From: Akanthomyces muscarius
Taxonomy: Eukaryota > Ascomycota > Sordariomycetes > Hypocreales > Cordycipitaceae
Direction of reading: 5' to 3'
Assembly: GCF_028009165.1 (NCBI RefSeq)
Contig: NC_079241.1
Span: 3,348,001-3,412,000 of the forward strand
DNA length: 64,000 nt
The number at the start of each line of letters is the position of its first letter. Within the stretch, counting starts at the first letter, position 1. Of this stretch, positions 36,678-47,450 are shown in pieces. Under the pieces are notes generated by a model. That model was not told the origin of the DNA. It was given only the letters and a program-made list of their open reading frames with translations, and ran no database searches. The position numbers and the translations under genes were made by a program.

Positions 36678-36923
36678 ATCGTAGGAAGAGAAATCTGAAA
36701 GGTCTGTGTTGGAAAGCGAGGCAGCTTGACTGTCTTTGTCTTCAGAGGCCAATCTTCCCGAGGTTCCACCGGGGTTCTATGTTTCAATGATTCGCAGACC
36801 AAGACTCTTTTTCATCCATCATCTCGAACTCTCAAATTGCGACTCGATTCCTTGAAACCACATTCCTTTAGTTTTTATTCTTGCCTCTTTCTCTCATAGC
36901 TGATTCTTTAGTTACCCCCCCTC

Positions 36924-37352
36924 ATGGTGTTCTGTCTGCGCCTCGTGCGCCAATGCCGTAGCTTTGCCACACAGCGCTCGTCGTCCAAGCGCATCGGCGG
37001 CGCCCTCAGTCTCGATCACGTATGCTTCCATTTCTCTCACTACCCTTTCAGTTCCCTAAAATCTTGCATGTATAGTTTCTGCAACGCTCGAGAGTCATTT
37101 CTTTCTATCGCCACATTCTCCGCAGCTGTCGCGACATCAAGGACGCGCAGACGCGGCGCGAGACGCAAAAGTTTGCCCGCGATGAGCTAGAGCGTCATCG
37201 CCATGTTACCGATCTAGTATGCCCTTTTCTCTCCTTGCCGGGGATTTGTCCGTGGCTGACTTTTTCTCTTTAACTAGCAACATATACGATATCTGCTATC
37301 AACTGGGAAGACGGAATGGGACGCCATGGAGAGGTATATAGGGGGTATGTGA
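36924..37352 (+). CDS. LYR-motif protein, LYRM2-like (mitochondrial)
   Basis: Three small exons, 36924-37019, 37076-37216 and 37278-37352; introns 56 and 61 bp; 103 aa. The N-terminus is basic and Ser-rich (LRLVRQCRSFATQRSSSKR), typical of a mitochondrial presequence. The body starts LSLDHFLQRSRVISFYRHIL, the Complex1_LYR signature, with Phe-Tyr-Arg at residues 42-44 in place of Leu-Tyr-Arg. It continues RDIKDAQTRRETQKFARDEL and ends RYLLSTGKTEWDAMERYIGGM. LYR proteins bind the mitochondrial acyl carrier protein and assist respiratory-complex and Fe-S assembly; LYRM2 is linked to complex I. Assignment to LYRM2 rests on the LDHFLQR start and is moderate. It is head-to-head with NAT4 and convergent with bL36m. 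Confidence 0.85.
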
Positions 37353-37655
37353 TTGGGGGAGAGGACGGGCCGTGCCGTTGTGCTGCCCGAATAAATTGTA
37401 AAAATACATAATGACAAGGAAGAACCAAAGCCAAACGAGCTATATATACAGCCGTCTGCCCATCTGGTTTTCCAGTGATGCTTTCAATGCTTTCGCTTCC
37501 GTTGTATAGCGTCGTTCCTAGACCGCCGGTAATCGTACAAGAGGTCTTGCACCTCTTTTTCCTCGTCTATCCTCCTCTGCAAGCCGCCAATCGCCGTTCC
37601 AACATTGTCGAGTTTTCGTTTCTTTTTTGTTTTGACCGCAGTCGCAGTACATGCT

Positions 37656-38009
37656 TTAGCCCTGTCGTTGCTTGTGTCGGGGATTCGCCTTGCAGATGAT
37701 GTACAGGTAGCCATTATGTCTCTTGCCGGCCTTGCGTCGAACAACCTGCGCGCACCAGACCAATTAGCCCTCCGCCTCCTTTCTTCTGCCACCCCAAGCA
37801 CCTCCCACACATACCTTGCAGTGCTCGCATCGCTTCTTGACCGAACTGTGCACCTTCATGCCGCGAATCTGCTGCTGCGTCGATGTTATCGTGGTGGCGG
37901 CCAGAGCCCGCGAAAACGGCGACAGGACGGACGACGGCGTCGCGGCGAAGAGGGCACGCGGGCAGAGCGCACGCGCCGAGAGCGTCATCGTTCGGAAAAT
38001 GGACGCCAT
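37656..38009 (-). CDS. Mitochondrial large-subunit ribosomal protein bL36m
   Basis: Two minus-strand exons, 38009-37815 and 37745-37656, with a 69-bp intron; 94 aa. A mitochondrial presequence (about residues 1-50, Ala/Ser/Arg-rich) precedes the bacterial-type L36 domain MKVHSSVKKRCEHCK-VVRRK. The zinc ribbon is complete: Cys61, Cys64, Cys83 and His89. The tail NPRHKQRQG is diagnostic. It is a structural component of the mitoribosome large subunit. The domain is split by the intron exactly after CEHCK, so a single-exon call would lose half the zinc site. The chosen Met has context GCAATGG; an in-frame Met 19 codons upstream would add a non-presequence-like stretch. Confidence 0.96.
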
Positions 38010-38099
38010 TGCGGCTTTGTGCGTGTGGTGGTTTTTTTCTTTCGTTGTTGGGATCGAGGCAGACAAACGTCACAGAATTCGTCCTTTTTAGCGCCTCTT

Positions 38100-38957
38100 C
38101 CTGCCGCTCAGGCGTAAAAGTTGCGGGACTGCAAGGGACCACGCCAGTGCTTGCACGTGACGCTGGAGTGCTCCCCGTCAACCCGTTTGGGTACCTACCT
38201 AGGTCACCACCTAGGTAGTTAGTCAACTAGTCAGTCCACCATGAAGGCTTGCTTGTAAGGCGACTGCCATGGCGTCACTTCGCCCGAATGAAAAACAATA
38301 TTAGAATCAAACCCATTTTCGCATTCGATGAAATCATAGACGGCTTGAAATGAGCCCTGTGCTAAGATCCATGCTTGCCGAGTCATCAGGTAGCTTCATT
38401 GTAGCTCTGCACCAAACGTAGATGTAAGCCTTTACACTGCGCTCTTGACCTAGTTTTGAAGTACATGGCGCGGTCTCATGAACCTGCTCCTTCCCCAGGG
38501 GCTCCTTCTGTTGACCGAAACGCATCTGCTCCTACCTACTGCTTGAGATTTTCTTTCGCGATCATGACTCCCCTGCCCTGAGTCATCAATGATTGGCAGG
38601 TTCTTGAGGCATCATCGCCCTCTCCCCTCCCCTCTCAAGAAACAGCAAAAACTTCAAAAATGATAAAGAAAAGGGTGTCTATCTTGCATCGGATTAAATC
38701 AGTGTCTCTTTTACGCAACTCACCACCCGTACGCGCCAAATCACTCCCGCGCACACGCCACCTCGTGCGCCTATTTTTTGCGCCTGCGCGGCCAGCAAGC
38801 TGCCACAACCTTCCACCTACACCTCTCCCTCATCCTCACACAGCATCACACATCCCTCATACAACCTCGCCGGGCCTTACCAAAACTTACTAAACCTTAT
38901 ATATTTCTCTTCTTCTTTCTCTTTATTATTCTTTCTCTTTATTCTTTTCTTTTTTCT
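38100..38957. other. Promoter interval of bL36m and the 710-aa gene
   Basis: Contains a cluster of TACCTAGG-type words at 38191-38220 and a CT-rich tract leading into the minisatellite. No coding supported. Confidence 0.4.
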
Positions 38958-39182
38958 CTTCTTCTCCTTCTTCTCCTTCTTCTCCTTCTTCTCCTTCTTC
39001 TCCTTCTTCTCCTTCTTCTCCTTCTTCTCCTTCTTCTCCTTCTTCTCCTTCTTCTCCTTCTTCTCCTTCTTCTCCTTCTTCTCCTTCTTCTCCTTCTTCT
39101 CCTTCTTCTCCTTCTTCTCCTTCTTCTCCTTCTTCTCCTTCTTCTCCTTCTTCTCCTTCTTCTCCTTCTTCTCCTTCTTCTC
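38958..39182 (+). repeat. 25-copy 9-bp minisatellite (CTTCTTCTC)n
   Basis: A 225-bp perfect or near-perfect array of CTTCTTCTC, equal to 25 units, embedded in a longer pyrimidine tract (about 38900-39235). Any frame through it translates to poly-Leu, Ser/Phe or similar and should not be taken as coding. It lies about 150 bp before the predicted ATG of the next gene, in its promoter or 5' UTR. Confidence 0.95.
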
Positions 39183-39255
39183 CTCTTTCCCTCCTTTTCC
39201 TTCCTTTTCCTTTATTTCCTTCTTTTCCTTCTTTAGAATAACAGCTCTATCAAAG

Positions 39256-39328
39256 GTAAGAAAGTCAAAAGAATCGGGAGGCGTTGTCTTTCCTCTATGC
39301 CGTCCCTAATCAAGTACGATATTCACAG
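39256..39328 (+). other. Probable 5'-UTR intron
   Basis: Donor AAG|GTAAGA, a CCTAAT branch-like site and acceptor TTCACAG bound 73 bp that end 9 bp before the ATG at 39338. This is the simplest link between the pyrimidine-rich leader and the coding exon. Confidence 0.5.
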
Positions 39329-39337
39329 ATTTCCGGC

Positions 39338-41757
39338 ATGGCGCGAAAGACACCTGCGCAGAGTCAGACGCATGGTTCTTCACAGGAAAGAGCTTCACAG
39401 GAAAGAGCTCCACAAAATGGCCGTTATGGCATGGCATTATCGCGACGACGTCTTGAACAAGAGGGGTTTCACCCCGAAGCCTCCAGTCAAAGCACCCAAG
39501 AAATCATCGATTCTTGGGCTGCCATGGCCAATAAGCAGATCAACAGGCCACAGCCACATTGGCGCATGACCCGGGCCTTTCTTCTTCTTCTTCGGGGGGA
39601 GCCGCAAGAGGCTCTACTCACAGAATGTGAGTTCGAAAAGCTCATCACCGCACAGTCCGTAGGACCTCTCATCCTCAATTATGTGTTCGCCACGGGCTTC
39701 AAGTCTGCTTTTAGCTTAGCCTTGACCTCGAAGCGGCTCTGGGTTATCCTCGCTGGCAGCGTTAACTATTTCGACTTCTACGCCGGCCGCCTTCAAAACC
39801 TTGGCCCGTCGGGTGTCTTTGTGAGCGTCACTCCCGAGTTTACCCTCCAAGAAATGATGGCAACCCGGCTTACGGATCCTTATGGATTCAAGGCAGCCAC
39901 TCCCTTTACGGACTGGCATAATGCCGCCATCACCAGAGAAGAAGATGCTGTAAACACCCTGTTCATGGTGCGTCAACGACTCCGTGCTGAAGCAAAAAAA
40001 TCGAAGAACGGGCCGCAGCAGCCGATTCCAGCGTTTTTGGACGCGATCTTCAATCAGTCTACCCTAAGGGCTATCCTCGCCCTCAAGGACATCGATGCCA
40101 TCTTCAAGGCGAATCAGTTCGTCTCCCTGCCGGCCGACAGTATATTCGAGCCACAGATGATTTATGCTGCAACGCGCCTGCAGCTTCTACGTGAGTACTA
40201 TCTATTACTTTTACTAATATTTTTATTTCCCTTGATATTTGTAATATTGTTTTTTCTTCTTTTTCCTATTTCTCTCTTTTTTTTCCTATTTCTCTTCTTT
40301 TTTCCTATTTCTTTTTTTTCCTATTTCTCTTTTTTTTTCCTATTTCTCTTCTTTTTTCCTATTTCTCTTCTTTTTTTCCTTTTTTTCTTCTCCTTTCTAA
40401 TTTTCGCTGTTTCCCCTTATTTTCTTATTAACCTTATTCTCACTATTCTCACTAATATTCTTCTTTAACTCTAATAGTGATCCAAATTTACAACCAGCGC
40501 AACAACATACAGGTCCTCCACCTACATAAGACGCCGTTTCTGGACCGACGCGTCCTCGCGATAGTGCTACGAGCCTGTCCCAAAATCATAATGCTGGGCG
40601 TATACAACTGCCCGTTGATTCATTTTGGTGACCTGGTCCCAATACTGGACCTCATCTACGAAATCAACGAGGAAAGAAGGCTCAAAAATATGCCACTTAT
40701 CGCAGGATTCGACTTTTTCCCGAGTTTTCATCCGGGTTTGACTGTGCCCCAAGCCCAGTACCCGATATACGGCCTCGCGCCCGACTCCATGGATTTGGAC
40801 ATTGTCCAAAGAGGTGTTTACGCCATTTTGCTGAAAGGATATCTGAAGAGTCGGCACATGCGGCTCAAGCTGCTGTTCGAGCCGGGCAGGGCGCTCAAAG
40901 CGTTCTTGTTCCGCCTTCCAAACCCGCCGCTCAGTATGGCAACCTTCTTCGACGGCCTCTATCGATACCTGGATGGCGAAGCATCTTTGGTGCAGCGCCG
41001 TCAAGCTCTCTTCGACTTGACCAAGCCAATACGCCTTGGTTTGGAGCAGAATCTCGACGACGAAACTTGGTCCCAGGAGGAAATGGGCCGCTACCTTCCG
41101 TTTTGCAGCTCTTGCGGCTACGAGATGCTGTACGAGCTGTTCCCCGTCGGAACTCGTCGGGTCTACCCACAACGGCGGATATGTGCAGCCTGCAGCCTGC
41201 AAGATCTACTCGACAGACAGCCGCATGACATGCGCGACTGGAAGATTGGCATGCTGGCCAAGATCATGCCAGACTGGGACGGAAAGGTCTTCAACAGGGA
41301 TGCGCCCATCGGCCACCAAACGTCGCCCGGGAGCGACTTGATGCACCTTCAAACTACGGCGGCATCGCGAGAAGAGGTGTCGCCTCTTCACGTCGGGCCA
41401 GATGGCCAGCTGGCGGCGACGCGCCACGTTATCCAGCTCCTGCGGGACAACAAGTACACGACAGACTCCCTCCAGAATCTGCCCTCGCTGCATGATCTGG
41501 TCCAGGACCACGCGGCTTTTGACGGTCGGTGGGCAGAGCTGTTCAACCGCTGCAACGAAGCAGACATTTACATACGCGCTCGGCGACGCCTCCTGGACGA
41601 AACGAAGCGGAGCGATCCTGATAAGCCGCTTTCAAAGGCACCCAGAGACTGTAACGGGGAAATATGGCACAGGCCAAAGCATGCTCGAGAGGTACAGAGC
41701 TATAATTACTTGTCGGCCGCCCAATTTCACGCGGCTTCTGAATTCAAGGGCTGGTGA
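39338..41757 (+). CDS. Uncharacterised 710-aa protein with F-box-like start and zinc-ribbon-like CxxC pair
   Basis: Exons 39338-40190 and 40478-41757 around a 287-bp intron (GTGAGT...AATAG) give 710 aa. The family is not recognised. A segment around VFATGFKSAFSLALTSKRLWVIL resembles the end of an F-box (ALTSKRLW), followed by repeat-like hydrophobic blocks (IQVLHLHKTPFLD, RACPKIIMLGVYNCPLIHFGDLV) reminiscent of leucine-rich repeats. Residues near CSSCGYEMLYELF ... RRICAACSL form a CxxC-x(~27)-CxxC pair that could bind zinc. This is the layout of many lineage-specific fungal F-box/LRR proteins, but the F-box itself is weak. No signal peptide or membrane helix. The 9-bp array upstream and the repetitive intron make the locus prone to length change. 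Confidence 0.75.
40236..40400 (+). repeat. Imperfect tandem repeat inside intron
   Basis: Seven or so diverged copies of a roughly 20-bp unit containing TTTTCCTATTTCTCTT fill the intron of the 710-aa gene and explain its unusual length of 287 bp. Confidence 0.75.
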
Positions 41758-44700
41758 ATGGAGAGCTCTGGCATCCGCATTCTGATGGTCGTTGCTTTTT
41801 AATCGGATTCTTGGCTTTGTTTGCTCTGCTTATTGTTCATGACATGATTTGGATTTGGGCAATTCTTGCAGCATTGGGCTTGCTAGGCGCTTTTGGTGTG
41901 AAGGTATTGATTTTGTTTTGGCCATCGTTCAAAGGCGGACTGGGCTAGGTTTTATTTGAAAAATCGGGATTGGTATTGCTAGCCTAGGAGATTTGCTAGA
42001 AGCTGGAGTTGAATTACAATAAAGTGGCTGTACTTGGCACATGGCCCTACGTGAACTCGATCTTGAAAGGATGCGAAACGGCGAGCGACCAAAGAGGTAA
42101 AGAGGGAGGGTCAGAAGTGCCGCATCGGTGTCGCCTGCAGGCTCCGAGCGATCCGCATCGAGTCGTTCCCCGCAGGATTCGAGTTACAGCGATTGGTGCA
42201 GGCAACGTCTGGGATAGTAGCGTATTTTATCAAAGCCAGCCCTTTCAACCGCCAGGCTGAGCACGACATGTGCGGAGTCCCGCAGGCCTTGTACGCCCGC
42301 GGCGTCGTGGTGCAGTGCTACAGGATGACCTGCATGGCCGGTCCACCCTCGACTCGAGGATGAATGCTCGTCCTGCAAAAGGTTCAAGCTGGCACCGTAA
42401 AATGCATCAAGTCCATCACCTCTCAGGTGTCAGATTCGCAGACACTGTGCGCGCCTTCCGTCAGACTACATACAGCCTCCTGCCCACAGACACAGTAGCG
42501 AACAAATCAGAGCTCTCCGCCGACGGTGCGAGCATCACTTCTTCTTTCAGGCCTGGTACCCGTGACCGATGGCGACTAGCTTGGCGTATTGGGTGGCGCG
42601 CATCATGCACCCGATACCGTGCACCGGCGGCCATTTGCTGCTTCATGAAAAGCTGCTGCCAGTCACCCAAAGGTTCCTGATGGTAAACAGCCAAGTGTGG
42701 CAAAATCGGGACATGTCGGTTGGTTTGGAGGAGAAGCTGGCAGGCGAAATACTCGCCGCCATGGTGGCGATGGGGCCTTTTTCGTCATGATCATCGTGGT
42801 CTCCTGCCTCACCGTTTGTTTCGCTCTGTCATCGCATCCGGACTGCATTGCATCGGCTCACTTGCAGAGGACCTTGGCCTCGAACGACATGTGGCAAGCC
42901 CCGCTCGCAGAATAGTCCAACTGATGAACGTCGGTACTTGTTCCTGGCGTGCGGTTCAACGTAATTCAAGCAAACTTTAGTCGTAGTTGGCAGGAGGGGC
43001 GTATTTGTGGCGTTGGCGTTAGCACGACAATGGGTGTGAAGCTGGAAGCTCGGCAACACGCTATTGGCTATGCACTCGCACACCACCCCTCATAATCAGC
43101 GCCGCCGTCTCCCGGTGCACATACATACATTCATTCTCCTTGATGCCGCTTTCTTTAGGCTTGCCGCAGTCTGTATCTGTATTTGGCACCATGGTGCATC
43201 TGAGCACTGGAAGAGAGTGCAGAAGTTGGCTTGGATAGAAGCTACCCAGCAATCAAAAGTGCGTTCGCCAACGGCCGTTTGAAGAAGAGCAGGTAGGATG
43301 ATGTTGCATTAGATCGGCTTGATGCTCCCCATCCAGCACAAGTCATGGGCGTTTCGAATTTTTCACGCGATACGAAGGATTCGCAGCAAGTGATCCGTAG
43401 TAGGCCATATTAATAGCGGCTCCAGGCAATAGCAGTGGGCGAAAGAGTCATCAGGCCTTGTGACGTCTCGGTGCGCCGCCCAAGGTGTCCTCTTTTCTGC
43501 TCTATCGTGTGGGTAATGTCCTGGCTGGTCCACTTGTTGAAAGATCAATGGGGCTCAAATTTGCTCTGCGAAACCGTTTAAGATGGTGCTGGTAGCAAGC
43601 CAGCCTAATCTGGCCCCTGTGGTGTTGCAGCCGGTTGTTTATTCTCCCGATATATTGAGGGAGTTGTGCTGCGGATCCAGAAGGACGAGTGGTTTTGTTC
43701 TTGGGCTGTTGATTCCGTCTTCGAACCCCTCAGTCCCGTCTCGAGTCGCGAACTTGATGCCGTTAGGGTGCCATATCAAGCTGCCGGGAAGCGGTCGGAG
43801 TGGCGCTACCTGTGGAACAAGACTAGGCTAGCCCACCTGAGCCTGATGCCACAGGCTGGCTGCAGGAAAGAAAAGAAAAAAAGGGAACCCTCTTGCCTCC
43901 TTTATGTGGGACAGTCCAATCTTGGGCTAGAGCTCAAGATACTAAAGTCTCATGATTTTTTTGGTGCCAATGCTGTGGCAGCAGAACAAAGTCGTCGGGG
44001 TTGCAGGAACTGGTCAAGGAGGGCCTGACAGTTGCGCGTACGGTTTCGTCACGACTGCGCCCACGATTTTTCGTTGGGATAATTGACCGAATCGCGTGAT
44101 GGATCATTGGATCCAATGATCTGTCAGCGCAGCATTGCACAGCAGAACGTGGGCAGCAGAAACCACGGCTTCAGCATCCTGCAGCTGTTGTGCCCAGCAA
44201 ACCCGTTCAGGCGCGCCCGTGTCTGGCAGCAGGCGTGAAGCGCTTGCCCCAATGGAGATGAACGAGGAAATTGCAAGATTGCAGTCGTAAATCGGGACCA
44301 AATCTGGGTATTGGTTGTGACGCTGCTAATAAATTGAAGTGGCGGGCAAATGCGCCAGCGCCAGAAACTAATATTGCGCTGGGCCACCTCATTTCCTCGG
44401 GGCCATAATTTCCGGCAGCCCTCTGGAGGGAGGGAGGTCGGGGACTCGCTCGAACCTTCAATACGGACGGTGAGAGATCAGGGCGGAGGGCACCCCAGGA
44501 CAGCCAAGGGGCGGACAGGTGCTTGTTTCAGAAAAGGGGTGGCACTGGCCATTGCATGCCGCCAATTTGCGATAGAATAGATGTGCTCGATGAGCGGGAC
44601 GACTATCGCAGACTATTGCACAAGACAGATTTAGCCCTTTCTGCGTGTCCAAGAAGAGGAGTCTTCCGTGGCAACGTGGTGCGTAATCAGGCTCTCAATA

Positions 44701-47450
44701 CTGAGAAAGAGGCCGCCATACTGGTAATTAGTGAAGTTGCGAGGTGGCCCGTCCAGGTATCTTGTACAATTGAGGCAACAGCGAGATCGGACTACTTTTT
44801 ACGCGGGTCGCTGTGAGCCATGGGACATGTAACTCCTTGATCGACCGCGTCGGCCGAATGCGAACTACTGGGGAGGTGGATTCGAGAAGCAGCGAAAATT
44901 CTAGTCCTTCGATTTCGTGGTTGACCTTTTAAGCATTGATTATTTATCGTAGACTGCCTGGTTGAGGAGCAATACTCGGTTTGGATCCCTTGCTAGACAA
45001 AGCAAGACAGGCCATCTCGTTTTCGACGACATCGATACAGCGGCTGGCCGCCATGTGAATCTGCGTTTGCCCCTTCATTATTGACGGGCATTGTCTAGAT
45101 TCCGGATATTTGTGGCGCGAACCAAGTACAAGACCGGGTATCAGTACATTGGAGAGTCGGAGAGGCTCGATGGGGGATGGCACCGGTACATTTATTAGGG
45201 TCCAAAGTCTGTAGGGGTCAGAGGGGCGCAGGAGCCATCCTCTGGCGGCTCTTGGGTTGGCTGTCACAATTTCGCTTTGTCTAGTTATCGGTGAGTGTGT
45301 TTTGGCGTATGAGATGGACAGATATGTGCCCCGCTGATGAGGGATCAGGTCGCACTGGTGATGAGCAATGATCCATGTTGTTCCATGGAGCGAAGCCATG
45401 TCGCAATACCAGCGCAATATCAGTGCAGCATGGCAGTATGGTGGCTTGCCAAAGCCATGGGCATCGGATCGAGACGAGACGAGTTGGGTCGAGTAGCGTC
45501 TGGCCAAAGGATTGTGCAGGTCCGTGTCAGCCGCAGCCTGCCAGGGTGGGAGGATGTCATGAGGGACGTAGGGCGCAATGTTGATAGATACCAGTACGGT
45601 CCGCAGTCAAATTGTCGTATACCGCGCATGGGCACTGCAATGCAATGAGTAGTCCGTCTGTGATTATGCATGTATAAAACCCGAAGAGGTCTGGCGTGAG
45701 AGACCCATCATGGCTCATTGGCCGAATTGTCGTACTGGAGTGAAATGGGTTGAATGAATGAACAAGCCAAAGTCGGGCTAGGGAAAGCCAATTGCGCTGC
45801 TTGAGCGGGTCAGCAATGTTCAAGTTAAATAAGGCCCACTCGCTTAAACCTGCACGGGCCAGTTAGCGCACTCTGTGAGCGGAACCCTGGCAACAGATGT
45901 CCCAGGGTCTCAGCGCTGGTGGGTTCTTTCTTTTTTTTTTTTTTTTTTGGCCCGGCGCCAGACATGCTTGGCATCGCGGGTTGCTGCCGAGACCAGGAGA
46001 TGTGCAGCGACGGAAGAAGGTTGTGTGTTTTTTCCTAGTGTACCAGTAGCAGAGTCGACAATGGAAGGGAAGAGAATAGGTGGGAATATCTCTGTAACAT
46101 GGTCTGATGTGTGGGATGGAAAAGACTGCAGCCAAGAGGGGAGCAGTGCTTTGTCAACGGCTGTCTGTTTGCTTGCCAGCTGCCAGGCAGATGGGCTGGC
46201 GGGCCGGCAGTGGGCGTGAGCTTATCACCGATGCAGGTGCCTGGAGCTTGTGCAGATAGGGCGAGCTACTGATACACGCTGGGGGTCAATAGTAAATACA
46301 GATTTTTCATTCAACGATGCTGGTTGCAGTGGTGAGGCGCAGATCCAGCGAACGAAGGGGCAGCAAGGGATGCTCTGGAGAGAAGAAATGCCATGCCCAA
46401 ACCACATATCCATCCCAGCAAGTTCAACGGCATTCAGTGGTGCAACAAATGGGTGGCTGTGTGTGCATCGCTGCCTTGGCCGGCATGGTCACATTGCCCA
46501 TGTTGCAAGCCGCCATTTGTCCACTCACACGCACAGTAGGAACTGTACTGGCACTGGCTGCTGCGTACCTACGGATAGTAATAGTAATGCCAACGAGCAA
46601 TAGCATCACACCACTCCCTTTTGCCTCTCCATTCCCGCTTTGAGGTAGGTACTGGTACATAGCTACCTAGGTACTGTTCAATTTACTGCCATGTCTAGGA
46701 GCCTGTTGGGTGACATTTCCGGGCCCTCCTCAAACTTGGTCTCTGCGGCCCCCTTCTGCCAAATGAACCCTTTACATTGCTTGCCCGTATTCACCAGTGG
46801 CCAGGCTAATGCCGCCGGCCCCAGTCTATCCTGACCTGTTCCTGGTACGGATAGATTTTTTTCACTGCGCGTGCTGGTAGTACAAACGCCTGGTGGTGAT
46901 TGCAGCTGGTCCCCTTAGTACCGCTACCTCTGCATTCACACACACACCCTGCCCTGAACCACCCACTATTCTTGGTGCCGCGCCCCCTCCCCTCCCCTAC
47001 CGGACCCCCGTCACAGGCACTTTTAGTAGCACTCTTGCCGCCGCCCAGATGGCGCCCCAGCAGCAAGCTCAGGCACTGACTGGACTGCCACCAGTAAATA
47101 GCAGCTTCCTGGTCAGGTCACCGGCACCCACTTGACTGAGAGCTACCTCCTTGCAAGCTTCCTCTGGCTTGTACCTGTAACCTGGCGCCTCTCCTGCCCG
47201 TCCGTCCCCCTCCTCTAATTTGCATTGTTGCCCTGGCTCTCCCGCCCTTTGCAATCCAAATAAGTACCCCCCATCGTCCCCTTTTGCCTCGTCCTCCCTC
47301 CTTCTTCCTCTCACACACCATCCTCTGTTCTCATCATCTTCGTGGACGCCGTTTTTCTGGTTCCCAGTTTTTTCTTTTATACCATCCGTCTTTCTTTGTT
47401 GTTGTGATACCCACTTAAGATACCCAATACTCTACTTTTAATCCAGAAAA
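41758..47450. other. 5.7 kb region without supported genes
   Basis: The largest gap in the window. Frames are short and lack family features; the longest (45507-44944, minus) looks random. Features seen: a T-rich stretch after the 710-aa gene, a long T-run at 45927-45948, a CCTAGG palindrome at 46664-46673, and a CT-rich leader before the PH-protein ATG (47290-47440). It may hold long promoters or noncoding transcripts; I see no transposon ends. Confidence 0.45.

Noticed and set aside
38778..39236. 152-codon frame with a poly-Leu run
   Set aside because: Produced by the CTTCTTCTC minisatellite, not a protein.
41754..41948. Hydrophobic 64-codon frame overlapping the stop of the 710-aa gene (possible membrane tail by frameshift or splicing)
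   Set aside because: T-rich DNA automatically encodes hydrophobic residues. No in-phase GT-AG join reaches this frame, although a GTGAAT donor at 41754 with acceptor at about 41870 would create a different short tail.
44944..45507. 187-codon minus-strand frame in the gene desert
   Set aside because: No signal peptide, domain or codon bias; consistent with chance.
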